NCBI GenBank assembly: GCA_027625915.1
Contig: JANTQA010000047.1
Span: forward strand, 1,240,001 to 1,304,000
Source of the DNA: Anaeramoeba flamelloides
Taxonomy: Eukaryota > Metamonada > Anaeramoebidae
DNA: 64,000 nt
Reading direction: 5' to 3'
Shown here in pieces: positions 11,951-23,578 of the stretch. Positions within the stretch are counted from its first letter, which is position 1, and each line of letters begins with the position of its first letter. Made by a program: the position numbers and the translations under genes. The notes below the pieces were generated by a model. The model had not been told where the DNA came from. It ran no database searches and was given only the letters and a program-made list of their open reading frames with translations.

Positions 11951-14900
11951 AATTGATTTTGATCAAATTTTAATTGGTAATATAATTGTTTTTTTACAAT
12001 TTTATTTTTTTTAATTTTTTTTAATTGGTGTTTAATTTTTTCTTTATTAATATTGATATTAATGTTTAATTTACTCTCACCATCTTCTAGTTCTTTTTTA
12101 TTTTTATCAATTTCATCTTCATCCCCATTATTATTATTATTAAAAATATCTGTGTTATTTTCGGAATTTTCAATATTAGACAATTCTTTGTTTTCAAGGA
12201 ATAATGTTAAATTTTTTTTTAAATTATTTTCATTAATATTGATCATTTTTTCTCTATTATAATTAATTTTTCTTAATTCATTTAATCCATTTTTAATTAA
12301 TTCATTCTCATTCCCATTTACACCATCATTATTGTTACTGTTATTAATATTTTGTTTTAATTTTTTTTTTCTCAAGCTGCCTTTTTAATTTTCTAAAAGA
12401 TTTTTTAAATTTAATACATTTTAATTTTTTATTATTGTTTAATTTTCGATTTTTAAACAATATTTTTTTTTGTTGATCAAAATCCTTTTTAATTCTTATA
12501 ACAATTAATCCTAATTATAAAATTTCTTTTTTGTGATTTTGGATTAATTTTAATTTATTTTCTTTTTTCATTTTCAAATTTTTTATTTTCTTCAAGTTTT
12601 TTTGGAATTGGTTATTGATTTGGCTCATAATTGCTTTTAATTCCAATCCTAATAATTCTTTAATTGTATTTTTTTGAATTAATTTCATGGGATATTCTTC
12701 CGATTTTAGTTTTTGTATTAGTTGTTTATTTTTAAGAATTTGTTGTTCATTCATCTCATTTTGTTTTTTAAATTTGGATATTTCTATTGCTATTTTATAA
12801 TTTTCAGTTTTAATTTGTAAACATTCCTGCAGCCCCCTTTTTGCTTTTTTTAATTTCATTTTTTGTAATTTTATTTGGAATTTTTTTTCTTTAATTAATT
12901 TTTCTTTGAAAGTTTTGATTTTTTTAATAAATTGTAATTTTCGAAATTCAATTTCTTTATGCCTTATTGCATTTAAGTTTTTTTTTTTTTTTTGTTCCTG
13001 TTTTTGTTTTAAAGTTTCTATTAATTCTAATCTAATTTGGAATTGTTTGTTTTTTCTTTGTTGTTCTTTATTCAAATTACTATTGATTTGATGAATGGTT
13101 TGTTTGCTTTTCCCCTTTTTAATAAAAATATGGTTTATTTCTTTTTGATTATTTTCATTTCTTTCTATTTTCCTTTTTATTTGATTTTTTTTTTTAATCG
13201 CAGTGTTATTGTCACTGTCCATTAATAAGCTGAGTAGTTTGTTTTTGATTTCATTTTTTTCTTCAATTGATTGATCATAATATTCTTGTTTAATTTGAAT
13301 TTGCAATCTTTTTTTTTTAATTATTGTAAATTTTTGTTCATTTTGCTTTGCAAACAAATCGAATTCAACCCCCAATTTATGCAAATCGTGCAATTCATTT
13401 AATATTTTGTCATGTGGTTCTTTTATTAAATTTCTTTTCTTAATTAATTGTCTTTTTTTTTCTTTAAACTTTTCATTAATTTTTTTTTTTTCATTTCCTA
13501 TTTTTTTTAATTGAGTTTTTGAATGGATTAGATGATTTTCTTCTTTAAATTGAACGAATTTTTCGTTTTTGGTTTGGAAATAATTGAATAAAATTCGATT
13601 TTTTGTTTTTTTTTTTTTGCTAATTCAATTTCCTTTTCTCCTAATACTTGTATTTTTCCCCTAATTGCTAAAATTCTATTCGAGATTTTACTTTTTGTTT
13701 GGTTTAATTTTTCATTTAATTCTGGTAATTTTTCCCCATATTCTTTTTTTCTTTTAATTTTTCTTTTTCTTTTGGATCTTATTTTTTGCACCTTTTCATT
13801 TAAAAATTGTATGATCTCCCTCTTTTTTTCTTCCTTTTCTTTCCTTTTTTCAACTAAAAACTTTTTTTGGATTTCAATTTCTGTTTTTTGAAAGCTTATT
13901 TCTTCTTTCTCGATGTTTAAATTATTTCCAATTTCGGCTATCCGCTCTAGAGATTGTGCCTGCTCCCGCCTTTCCGTGGCAAATTCCTTCAATTTCTTAT
14001 TTAAAAACATAATGTATTTTTCTTTTTGATTAATTTGTAATTTTTTGATATTAAGTATTTTCTGTGGTAATTTTTGTATTATTTTTTGTTGACTTGTTGG
14101 TAGATAACTTATTTTGTTGTTTTCTTGATGATCACTGTTCTTGGTTTGTTGAAATAAATTGATTAATTCCTTTTTTTGTCCAGTGTGATACTGTTTGATT
14201 CTTTTTATTTCTGTTTTGGTTGTTAAAATTAATTTTTTTTTTAATTTTAAAAATAATAATTCTGATTTAATTATTTGGATATTGAATGAATTTTTTGTTT
14301 TTTCAATTTCAATTTATTCCCTTTTTAATTTTTCATTTTTGTTTTTAAGCGTTGACAAATTATTCATTAAATGCATTTTATTTCAGCTCAATGCTTCCAA
14401 TATTAATTTTTTTGTTTCTTCTTTTTGATTTTTCCCCTTCATCAAAATGCTTTTCATTTTATTTATTCCATTTTTTTTTTCTTTAATGATTATGGATTCT
14501 TCATTAATAACCTCCTCGATTTTAAAAATGTTATTATTGAAATTTTCTAAATTTTGATCTTTATTGTTTTGAAATTTATCAAATTCATTTTTTAATCTAA
14601 TTAGTGTTTCTTTTTTTTTTTTAATATCCATTTTTTTTTTCATTAATATGCTCATTTATTATTATTTGAATTTCTTTAAAAATTCTATCTCTAATTATTT
14701 TTACCTTTTTTTCTTTTAATTCCAAATAATACTTTTTTTTCTCAAAGTATACTAATTGGTTATTTTTTATTTCTTTATTTTCCATTTCAAATTGAAGTTC
14801 AAATTCTTTTTTTAACTTATTAAACTTATTATTTAATTCTTGAATTTTTACCTTTATATGTTTTTGTTTTTGTTCATTTATTTTTAGTGCTTCTTCCTTT

Positions 14901-16560
14901 TTCGCCATCATTATCCTTGTGAAATTAATTGATTGGTTTCCTTTTTGTTCTTGTTTTTTGATTTGCTTTTCAAAATTTTCAATTAATTGGTTCTAACCCT
15001 TTTTGATTAAATTATTATTTTCAATTTCAATTTTTTTTTTTTTTTTTATATTTCTTTCTTTTTCTTCTTGGATTTTTTTAAATTCCTTTCCAAAAGTGCC
15101 CTTTGTTTTCAAAATTCTTATATATTGATCATTGATATTTTCGTTTTTTTCATTTTTCATTTTTAATTTTTTCTTTAAATTGTCCCTTTTTTTTTTAATT
15201 CAATTATTGTGCTCTTAATTTCTTTGATTTGTTTTTCATTTTCGTCTGTAATGCTTTTCATTTTTAATTGATCTTTAATATTTTGGTTTTCTTTTTTAAA
15301 CACGTTTAACTCTATTAATTTATTAATATTTAAATTAATTTTAAGTTTTATTTTTGTTTTTAATTCTTTAATTTTTTCTATTTCTATTTCAAATTTGTTT
15401 TCAAAAGCTTTAAATTGCTTCATTTCTTCACTAATAACAATAGTTTGAGAAAATATTTCAATGAGCTCTTTTTTTTTTAATTGGTTATCATTAAAAATAA
15501 CTGATAATGAATTTTTTTTATTTTCAAATTTTTTCCTTAATTCAGTTATTTGCTGACAATTTTTAAAATTTTTCTTTTCTCCTTCATCTTTTTTATCAGA
15601 TAATTGGTTGCACGATTTGATTTTATTAGAGTGGCCCCCCTCTAATTCTGGTATATTCTTTTCTTTATTGTGTTCTTCTTTTGTATTCCTTTCTTCGGTA
15701 TGCTCTTCTTTTTTATTCTTAAGGTTATTTAATAGATTGTCAAAATTAATGGGCTCATAGCTGTGCGTTTTTTCCATTTCGTTTTCCATTTTTTCCATTT
15801 CGTTGTTCTTTTTTTCCATTTGGTTTTTCATTTTTTCAATTTCATTTTTCATTTTTTCTTTTTCATCTTTTTTTTTTTCAATTAAAACCTTCCATATATG
15901 TAACGGATCTTCAATTCTTCTTTTTGAATCCTGGTATTTAACTCGTGCTCTTTTTAATTTATGTTGAATTATTAACCGATTTTTTCTGATCCGTTCTTTT
16001 GAACTCTGAATTTTTTTCATTTTTTGATGATATTGGTTAACCAATAATCTTATTTTCCTTTTTTTTTTCAAAGTTACAATCAATTCTTTTGTATTTTTCT
16101 CAATTTCTTTTTTTTTTAGTCCAATTCTTTTTCGAATTTTTATTGTTTCCTCATTATCATATTTGTTGCTTGTTCTTTTTTTGTTTTGCTTTTTCTTTTT
16201 ATTTTGAACTAGATTTGGATTTTTGTTTTTATATTTATTTGGGTTGTTCTTCCAATAGATTTTCTTTTTTTTATTTTGGCTTAATAATCCTTTCTGTTTT
16301 TTTTGAGGAAACAGCATCTGAAAATAATTTTTATCAATTAACAAACCATTGTCTGAATCAATATCAGGATCTGAGTCACTGAATAAATTGTAATCAGAAA
16401 AATCGGAAAATTCTTGATAATGGTCTTCTTTTGGAATTTTTTTTACATTTTCTTTTTCTTTTTCAATTTGTATTTCTTGTTCTTTTTTTTGTTTTTGTTC
16501 TTGTTCTTGTTCTTTTTCTTTGGTATTACTTTTTTTGTTCTTTAGTAAGGGTGTGCTTTA
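11900..16560 (-). other. Coiled-coil rod of the broken gene
   Basis: Frames at 15175-16344 (open upstream to about 16540), 14621-14911, 14010-14655, 13393-13528, 12515-13393 and 11746-12375 share the same heavy Lys/Glu/Gln/Asn/Ile composition. Charged heptad-like spacing continues and there is no globular motif. Examples are EMEKMENEMEK near 15780 and IEKMKNEIEKMKNQMEK nearby. The high A content on the coding strand gives many A(8-13) runs, and the frame changes cluster at them. The C-terminal part (about 12000-11750) already begins the DIL region. Confidence 0.65.
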
Positions 16561-16585
16561 AATGGAGGTTAAATAATTTTAAAAA

Positions 16586-17116
16586 TTATTTAATTGATCT
16601 ATTCATCAACAAAGGCGCTAATTCAATTCTTGACTTCTGTTGGGTTAAGTGCATACAAATTAATAAAGATGGTATTTTAGACTTCTTAGTGTTGTAATTA
16701 TTATCAGTCAGATTTTTATTAATTGTCTTGGAATTTGCAAGATTGAATTTGAATAATTGCAAAATGGGTTTTTTTTGTTGTAAATATTTTGAAAGATCAA
16801 TAAATAGACGCCCTATGGTTATTTCTTGCTTTCTGTTTTTGTTGTTTGGGTTCTGATCCACTATTTTGAGAGAAATTCTTAAAAACTTTTTCTTTGTATT
16901 TTGTTTTTCCGAGAAATTACAATTGATCGTTCTCTCTTCATCAAATCTTGCAATGTAAATTTCATTTGGATACACTTTACGTGTCGTTCCATTATTGCTT
17001 CCTCTTTTGTACTTTAAAAAAACAAGTTTGTCTTTCACGAATAGATCGTACACACTTACAAAAGCAAACCTTAACTTCTTTTTGAGATTTTTTTGTTTTT
17101 CAGAAACATCAGACAT
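16586..17116 (-). other. NT-C2 domain segment of the broken gene
   Basis: An open frame of 176 residues from ATG 17116. Residues about 15-150 follow the family layout: LRFAFVSVYDLFVK, then LVFLKYKRG (family pattern: V-LKWKRG), TRKVYPNEIYIARFDEE (family: K-V--NE---WDEEF), KKFLRISLKIVDQ (family: L-FSVKEVD) and ITIGRLFIDLSKYL (family: LGE--INLAEY). This is a complete predicted beta-sandwich by motif order. The frame stops in an AT-rich spot at 16586; downstream the coiled coil resumes in another frame with a KEQEQEQEQ-type repeat around 16440-16540. Confidence 0.7.
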
Positions 17117-17940
17117 CGATTTTTAAAAGCTCAAAGTTTCAGAATGGAAAAAATGAAAATAATTTTTAAAGAAGAAACCTAATTCATCAATTTGTGAGTA
17201 ATTATAACAGACACTTGAATAGATTCATTTCTTTTTCGTTTGTTTTTTTCAAATATAAATTTATTCTACACCTTTGAAAAAAATTTTGATCAAAAAATTG
17301 TGTAAATGAACTGAAAATAGGTTAACAGAAGCTCTTTAACTTTTTGATTTTTTCCTTTTTAAACACTTTTTGAAAATTGTTGTTTTTTTTGGAAAAACAA
17401 GTTCTACCAGGTATCAATAATTCTAATGCTTTTTTTGTAAAATTGGTGAAAAAAAGACTAAAAAATAACTAATTTTTGGTCTTACTAATTTCTGACAAGA
17501 CATTAAAAATATTTGAAGGAAAAATTCCTCTTGTTGAACTCTAAGCTTAATTTTTTAAGCCAATTTCAAATCATTAAATAAAAAAAATCATTATATCAAA
17601 AAATTTAAAAACAAGTAAATTTTAGAAATGTTGTACCAAAAAATTTAAATTTACAAATTTGAACAGTATTTTGGTATAATTTGATGTTTTGAAATCTCAG
17701 CATTTTTAAAAAAATGTTCGCTTCCATTGTCGTATTATTGAACTAGAACTTTTTGAGATTTTATAATTGATTCTTTTCAAAATAAATTTTCAATTTTTAA
17801 AAAATTGCGAAAATCAATAGTATCACAATAATATCAACAATCTTGATATTCTCGAAAATTAATAAAATTTTTATTGTGTTGTAACCTTCATTTTGTCTTA
17901 TTTTTTTATTTATTCCTTTCTTAATTGATCTTAAGATGTT
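17117..17940. other. Intergenic, AT-rich
   Basis: This stretch is the 5' side of the broken NT-C2 gene. It holds only homopolymer-rich sequence, with no further gene and no recognisable promoter. Confidence 0.5.
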
Positions 17941-17944
17941 TTTT

Positions 17945-17998
17945 CAGGTTCTATTCATGTTCCCAATTAAAAAACTTTTTTCACTTTTTTTCAACAAC
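17945..17998. repeat. Solo end of the I-family MITE
   Basis: The segment 'catgttcccaattaaaaaac' followed by 'ttttttcactttttttcaacaa' matches the right end of the element at 29352-29744. No partner end was found nearby, so this is a relic of one terminus. Confidence 0.5.
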
Positions 17999-18183
17999 CG
18001 GTCTTAAAATACTTCTTATTTTACTTTAAGAGGGTTGGAAAAAAGAAGATCAGAAAAGTTTTAAACTTTGCCTAATAATCCAATGAATTCTCAAAATATT
18101 TTCACAGCAACTACAATGCTATCTTAAACTTTAAAACGGGCTCTAATATCTTTCTTATCTGTAGTTATCAAAAATCAATTATA

Positions 18184-18665
18184 GTTGGGAAAAAAATACC
18201 GGACATGAAAAAAATCCCGGACAAGATTTTTAATTGTGATTATTAGTAAAATTTTTGTATAATTTCAATTAAATCCTTATTATAAATAACCAATTTTTTT
18301 ATGAGATTAGTAATAAACCTACCTAAAGTCCATCAAAGTAAGGTGTCTCTAGAATACTCGAGTAATTGTTTGATAGCCTAATGTTGATCAACTTTTTTTG
18401 AAAAAACAATCGAGTTTTATTGAGGTTTACTAGAGTTTGAGAAATGATGATTTTTATTCTTGTTTTTTGATTGATTGAATGGTGTTTTGAACAAGTGTGA
18501 TTTCATCAATCATCATTCTAATAAGTGGGGGTTATAATTGAAAAAAGTTCGATTCTTAAAAAAAGGAATTTGATTGTAAATAAATGAAATTACACAATAA
18601 TTTTACTAATATTCACAATTAAAAATCTTGTCCGGGATTTTTTTCATGTCCGGTATTTTTTTCAC
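18184..18665. mobile_element. A-family MITE, copy A (482 bp, intact ends)
   Basis: Long inverted ends read 'gaaaaaaataccggacatg' followed by 'aaaaaaatcccggacaag' and 'atttttaattgtga' on the left; their reverse complement closes the right end. The arms agree over about 50 bases. A TA lies just outside the left end. Other copies are at 48562-49768, 54417-55206 and 61450-61942. No coding frame is present. The low arm divergence makes this the best-preserved copy in the window. Confidence 0.8.
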
Positions 18666-18668
18666 TGC

Positions 18669-19066
18669 TCTACTTGAAATTTCACAAAGAAAAAGTAGAT
18701 ATTGATAAAAAATAAATAGCAAGGTGATTGTTTTCAAACCAAACCAATAAATACTGTAATCTGCCCCTTATTTCTTCCAAATTGAATTGAGAAAATAAGA
18801 TCATAATAATTTTCGAACTTTGTCGAATAATTTTTTTAATTTCTCAAAACTTTTATATTGTAACTTTAATGATATCATCGACTATTAAATGTTCTATTCT
18901 CTTTGGTGTCCTAATATATTGAATATTCACTTCAAATTTTCATAACTCTAAAGGTCTGGGTGTAAAAATAATGATTCATTAATTCTTATTTTTATAATTT
19001 TAAAATAATGATTATTTTTTATTTATTTATTTATTTATTTATACTAATTAATTATTTTTTACTCAA
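18669..19066. other. Upstream region of the radical-SAM gene
   Basis: No gene. A (TTTA)n tract of about seven units at 19015-19044 lies just before the start codon. No TATA box can be picked out in this composition. Confidence 0.5.
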
Positions 19067-20062
19067 ATGAACAATAGGAATCAATTGAATTTAAAGTTAC
19101 AAAAAGAATTTCTTGAATTTCTTGAAAGAGATATTGGTTCTGAAAAATATCAAGAGAAAGAAAAAGAGAAAGAAACAGAAAAAGAAAATGAAAAAGAGAA
19201 AGAAAAAGAAAAAGAAAAAGATAGTGAAAATGAAAAAGAAAATGAAAAAGATAAAGAAAATGAAAAAGAAAAAGAAAAAGAAAATGAAAAGAAAGAATTA
19301 TTAATAAAAATAAAAAAAACACACAACAAACAATGGTCTGATCGTATCTACAACATTTTAACTGCAGGTAGCAATTGTAAAAATGATTGCAAATATTGTT
19401 ATATGAAGGCAATGAAAAATAGATTCATTCAAACCGATCTTGAAGACTTTACAATGAAAGTGAATGAAAAGAAAGTTAAGAAAGGGTGGAGAACTAATCA
19501 ATCAAAACCCAAGTTGTTTATGTTTCCATCTGCTCACGACATCTTTGATCAATTTGTTGATGACTATATTCAAGTTTCTAAAAAGATAATCTTGGCAGGA
19601 AACGAAGTGTTAATTGTCACAAAGCCAAGTATGGTCTGTATTAAAAAAATTATTAATCAACTTGCTGATTTTAAAAAGAAAATATTATTTCGATTTACTA
19701 TTACATCAGACGATCAAGACATTTTAGATTATTGGGAACCTAATGCACCATCATTTGAAGAAAGGCTTAATTGTTTGAAATTATGTTTTGAAAATGGGTT
19801 TAATACTTCTGTATCAATTGAGCCTTATCTAAAATTTCCGAACACACTAATTGAAACAATCGCTCCTTATATAAACGATTACATTTGGGTTGGTTTAATG
19901 TCTGATCTCGATACCATGGAAAATATAAAAATTGATGAAATAAAAAGATTAAACGAATTATATCATTATGACAATACATTGAAATTAGTTAATGAATTTA
20001 AAAATAACAAGAAAATTATATTTAAAACTTCAATAATGTTAAAAATTATAAATAATCTTTAA
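19067..20062 (+). CDS. Radical SAM protein (spore-photoproduct-lyase-like, bacterial type)
   Basis: Single exon, 331 residues, ATG to TAA. Residues 29-77 are a Lys/Glu repeat tail (KEKEKENEKE type) that looks like a host-acquired insertion. The enzyme part begins near residue 85: WSDRIYNILTAGSNCKNDCKYCY carries the radical SAM CxxxCxxC cluster motif (C104, C108, C111), which binds a 4Fe-4S cluster and S-adenosylmethionine. Downstream blocks LFMFPSAHDIFD (150-161), EVLIVTKPS, ILFRFTITSDD, DYWEPNAPSFEERL and SVSIEPYL (248-255), then YIWVGLM, are those I associate with a bacterial radical SAM family related to SplB/DUF5131. The substrate is unknown. All expected blocks are present and the frame is unbroken, so it looks functional. 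It may have come by transfer from a prokaryote; codon use is now as AT-rich as its neighbours. Confidence 0.8.
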   Translation: MNNRNQLNLKLQKEFLEFLERDIGSEKYQEKEKEKETEKENEKEKEKEKEKDSENEKENEKDKENEKEKEKENEKKELLIKIKKTHNKQWSDRIYNILTAGSNCKNDCKYCYMKAMKNRFIQTDLEDFTMKVNEKKVKKGWRTNQSKPKLFMFPSAHDIFDQFVDDYIQVSKKIILAGNEVLIVTKPSMVCIKKIINQLADFKKKILFRFTITSDDQDILDYWEPNAPSFEERLNCLKLCFENGFNTSVSIEPYLKFPNTLIETIAPYINDYIWVGLMSDLDTMENIKIDEIKRLNELYHYDNTLKLVNEFKNNKKIIFKTSIMLKIINNL

Positions 20063-20845
20063 TTCAATGTGTCAATGAATTATTTATTTTTATTTGATTT
20101 TTTTCTTATTTCTAATTTGCGTACTCTCCTTTTTACTTTCTTCCAAAAACATTATTTAAAGAATTTTAAATGAATTTTTTTTATTTTTTATTTTATTTTT
20201 TATTTTAAAATTTATATTTTTCTTTTATCAGGCACTTTGATTTTTTTTTTTTTTTTTTTTCAAAGATGATTAGCAGATACAATTATTAATAAAAATAAAT
20301 ACAGTCATTTTAATATATGAAGACTTTATATATATATATATATATATACATACATATATGAGTTTGTCAGAGTTAATACTTTTTTAAATTTTACTATTTT
20401 AATAAAATGTGGACTTTTTTGTAAAAAAGTACTTTTCTTCACACTCTATCCTCTAAATCATATTAAAATGTTAAGTCTTCACTTTATAAAAATTGAAAAC
20501 TTTTAAAAAGTTTTAATTCTGAAAATTTTTTCACTTTTTTAAAATAGAAAACTTCAAAATAAGTTTTAATATAGTCCTCACATTTTTAAAACAACTCTAT
20601 TTGTTATTTTATTTAATTTTTAATTTTATTTTTAAAAATTATTTGAAGTTTTCAATAAAATGTAAATCTATAATTATTTTAAACCGAATTGTTGATTATT
20701 TTTTCAAAATAATTTTCAGAAAAGTATAAATAAGTATTTTCATACAAAATTCAGAAAAATTGAGAAATAGAAATTAATCGTGATTTTGATTTAGTTTTTA
20801 AATTAAAGAATTTTTCAAGAAATATTAGGGCACTTTATATTATTA
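20063..20845. other. Intergenic with (TA)n tract
   Basis: T-rich 3' flank of the radical-SAM gene, then an alternating TA/TACA tract at 20330-20358. No gene seen. Confidence 0.5.
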
Positions 20846-20849
20846 TTGG

Positions 20850-21410
20850 AATTTTCATCATGTTTTATCACAGTTTATTATGATAATTTACTTATAAAAT
20901 TTTCAATTGTGTAGATCAATATCATTTTAAAATTTCCTCAAATTTTTATTTTGCTTTTTCAATTTTTTTTTTTTCTTTTTTTTTGGTTTTCTTTTTCTTT
21001 TTTTTTTCAATATACTTTTTTTTTTTTTTTTTTTGTGAAAGATCAAGCTGAATAAAAAAAAAGTTCTTCGAAAAGACAAATAAACATTCAGAAATTTGAG
21101 ACTCTGTAATTTATTTTAAAATTCGTATAATTATTATCAAAAAATCATTTTGTAAACTTTTTTACATTTAAAATTGAGTAATAAAAAATCTTTAATATTA
21201 ATTTATAATTTTGTGATTCGTTTTTTTTTCTTATTATTTTTTGGTTTTATTTTTATTTAATTTTTTAAATATCAGGTTTTTATGTGTTTGAAATTGTTCC
21301 ATGTGAGTTATAAATCACATTTAATTATTAGTCGTTCTTTACAACTAAAGGGAAAAAAATTTTTTAAGTATTTATTTCAGGTGGGTCACAATTTTTTTAA
21401 CGTGGTTTAG
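20850..21410 (+). repeat. S-family element, copy S1
   Basis: Collinear with 33791-34340 in the same direction and with 43474-44077 in reverse. Landmarks are a T-rich block, 'gttcttcgaaaa-acaaata', 'taataaaaaatc', 'tttttggttttat' and the right end 'aggtgggtcacaattttt'. The left end is not clear. No coding frame. Non-autonomous DNA element. Confidence 0.6.
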
Positions 21411-22785
21411 TCCTCAAATCAAAATTACTACAATAAAAACTTGGAAGAAAAAAATTATTTATTTATTTATTTATTTATTGGTTAGGAAGTGTAAATTATA
21501 CTCGAAGTGGCCATTTACTTAAAGTACCTATCACAAAATTAAGCTTAAAATCATATATTTCAATATTATTAATTCATTAAAATAATTTTAAGATACCAAC
21601 TAAAAATTATTTCATTAAAATATATTTTTTTTAATTTATTTTAAAATATCAATCTACCCTTTGTATAAGAATTATATACTAATTAAAAAAAGAACACAAT
21701 TTTAAATTATCTCCTATTATGATTTAACATAAAAAACAATTTATTTGTGTTTTTATTGATTACATAGTAATATCTATTTATACAGTAAGTAAAAAAAAGG
21801 GTTTTTTTTTTACTTTATTTCTTTTTTTTTTTTAAATAAATTAATTTAATTATTGAATGAAAAAGAAAAGTCAGTTAATTTGAATTTATTTTGTGATTAT
21901 TTTTCTTTGATATTTCAGGTTGAAATATATCATCATTTGATACGATATCATTATTCAAATTTAATATTTCTATTCCCATCCCCTTGAACGTGTAATTTAT
22001 TATATTTCTGAAATTGATTCAAATTGTTTTTCATTTTTTCATTTTTGATCTTTTTCTTTTGTTTTATAGAAAATTAAATTGAATTGAATCCAGAAAAAAT
22101 TTATCAAAAAATAGTTGAATAAGTTTTACAAAAAAAAAATGAACTCTAGACTTTTCAAAAGTAATTTTCTCCAAACAACTTATTTAAATTTTATTCTTGG
22201 TAGAATTTCCACTTTCGAATTTCAACAGTAAAAAATCTTCAACTTCATCAATTACTTTTAATCTATTTAAAATTCAACAGTAAAACAATAACAATGAAAA
22301 AGATAATGGATTTTTTGAAATAGTAACTCGATTAGAAAAAAAATTATTAATAGTACAAAATATTATTTTTTAATTACCTTTCAAAATAAAATAAATTCAA
22401 AATATTTGACCCGAGGGTGATCAAAATAATGCGTGACCAACGACTATTATGTGTTGGAAAATAAAGGTAGCATAATTTTTATTAACATTTCCTAATAAAG
22501 GTTTGAAAAACATATAAAATTTCAATTTTTAATTTTGTAAAATAAGTTTTAATTTTTAATTTACCTTTTAGAATTTGGACATTTGATGTTTTTATATTAT
22601 TTTTGTGAATGTGATTATTTTAGGAAATCTGTCTGAAAATTTTGATCTTTTAATTTTACAATTAATAGTAAAGTGATCAAAATAATATGCGCAACGTGTA
22701 TAATCCGTGTTTCAATTAATGACTTGTGTTTTTTTTTCTTCCCATTCCAATGTAACACCCAATTAACTACCCAATAGTAAACCCT
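21411..22785. other. Intergenic, AT-rich
   Basis: No gene. A (ATTT)n tract lies at 21455-21479. A direct repeat of 'gtgatcaaaataat-atgcg' occurs at about 22417 and 22672. A Q-type end motif ('gaaaattttgatcttttaattttacaattaatagtaa' type) lies at 22635-22673 and is also seen near 32730, 38170 and 41845. Confidence 0.4.
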
Positions 22786-22789
22786 GGTT

Positions 22790-23165
22790 TATATCAATTT
22801 TGAAATTAAACCTTTTACTATTTTCAGAAAAATGTTAAATTACGAATACAATTTGTTAAAAATTTTTGTAATATTCTCAATTTTTATGAATTTTTTTTTT
22901 TATTGATTATAAAATATCTCTAAAAAATTAACTATTTTTTTGAGAAAAAAATTCCAATTTGATCCTTTATTGTTAGGATTTCTTTTTTAATGATAGAAAT
23001 TTAAGAAACGAATCCCATATTTAATTATTTTTTATTGTTGATTTCTTTTATTGGTCAATTGTATATAAGTCTTCTTGAAAGAAAAAAAAAACACTTTATA
23101 TTTTGAAACATGGATTTAACTTTTCTGCATGCATAATTTTGACAACTGTGTTTTTAATAATGTGA
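22790..23165. repeat. F-family dispersed repeat, copy 2
   Basis: Matches 5040-5410 in order. The right half is clearest: 'tttgatcctttattg', 'tttattgttgatttctttta', 'aaaacactttatattttg' and 'cataattttgacaac'. The last part recurs near 55290-55340 ('tattttgacaactgtgtt'). No coding frame. Confidence 0.5.
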
Positions 23166-23384
23166 AAAAAATAGTAACTTTACGATTTTTGAAAATCTAA
23201 TAATGACCAAGAATCCTTTTTTTCTTGTATATCCTTTAAGGTTTACAATCCCTGAAATTTGAAAATATATTTTCTTATGTTAGGTGTGGTGGAAACTTAA
23301 ATTAGTTCTTATTTGATCGATGTTATAATTGGTACAAGTTTTAATAGTTGTTCAAAATGACACTTTTTGACAATTTTTTTTTTT

Positions 23385-23578
23385 CAAAATCTGAATTGAA
23401 GAGTGTAAGATTAATAGATTGGTATTTTTTTTTTATTTCGGGTTTTAAAAAATATTCATTAAGTTAATTGACTAAAAATTAAATCAATTTTTTTTTCTAT
23501 AACCCAAAAATCTAAATTTATTCTTAAAAAAAATACCAATCTATTAATCTTACACTCTTCAATACAGATTTTGAAAAA
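23385..23578. repeat. Inverted repeat with about 45-bp arms
   Basis: The left arm contains 'aagagtgtaagattaatag' then 'attggtattttttt'; the right arm is its near-perfect reverse complement ('aaataccaatctattaat' then 'cttacactctt'). A loop of about 100 bases separates them. It looks like a small palindromic MITE lying directly upstream of the LINE. It is single-copy in this window. Confidence 0.6.

Larger units (their letters stand above)
10617..17116 (-). pseudogene. NT-C2 / long coiled coil / DIL-domain protein gene, broken in many places
   Basis: One transcription unit can be followed on the minus strand for 6.5 kb. It starts at the ATG at 17116 with an NT-C2 domain, passes through roughly 1,100-1,300 residues of Lys/Glu/Asn/Ile-rich coiled coil, and ends in a DIL domain with TAA at 10617. 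The reading frame changes about nine times, mostly within A runs. In-frame TAA, TAG and TGA codons also occur while the same coiled-coil composition continues on both sides; for example the frame stays protein-like through a TGA and a TAA between 14395 and 14010. Few breaks have GT-AG borders, so introns do not explain them. NT-C2 domains anchor EEIG1/EHBP1 proteins at membranes, and DIL is the cargo-binding tail of myosin V and part of afadin. Here no motor is present. It is most simply a decaying gene, perhaps made to look worse by homopolymer errors in the assembly. Confidence 0.7.

Noticed and set aside
12053-16697. Plus-strand Phe/Leu/Ser-rich frames at 12053-12262, 12906-13225, 14195-14428, 16089-16382 and 16431-16697
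   Set aside because: They are antisense shadows of the Lys/Glu-rich coiled coil on the minus strand.
19059-19412. Minus-strand Phe/Leu/His-rich frame of 117 residues
   Set aside because: It is the antisense of the Lys/Glu repeat in the radical-SAM gene.
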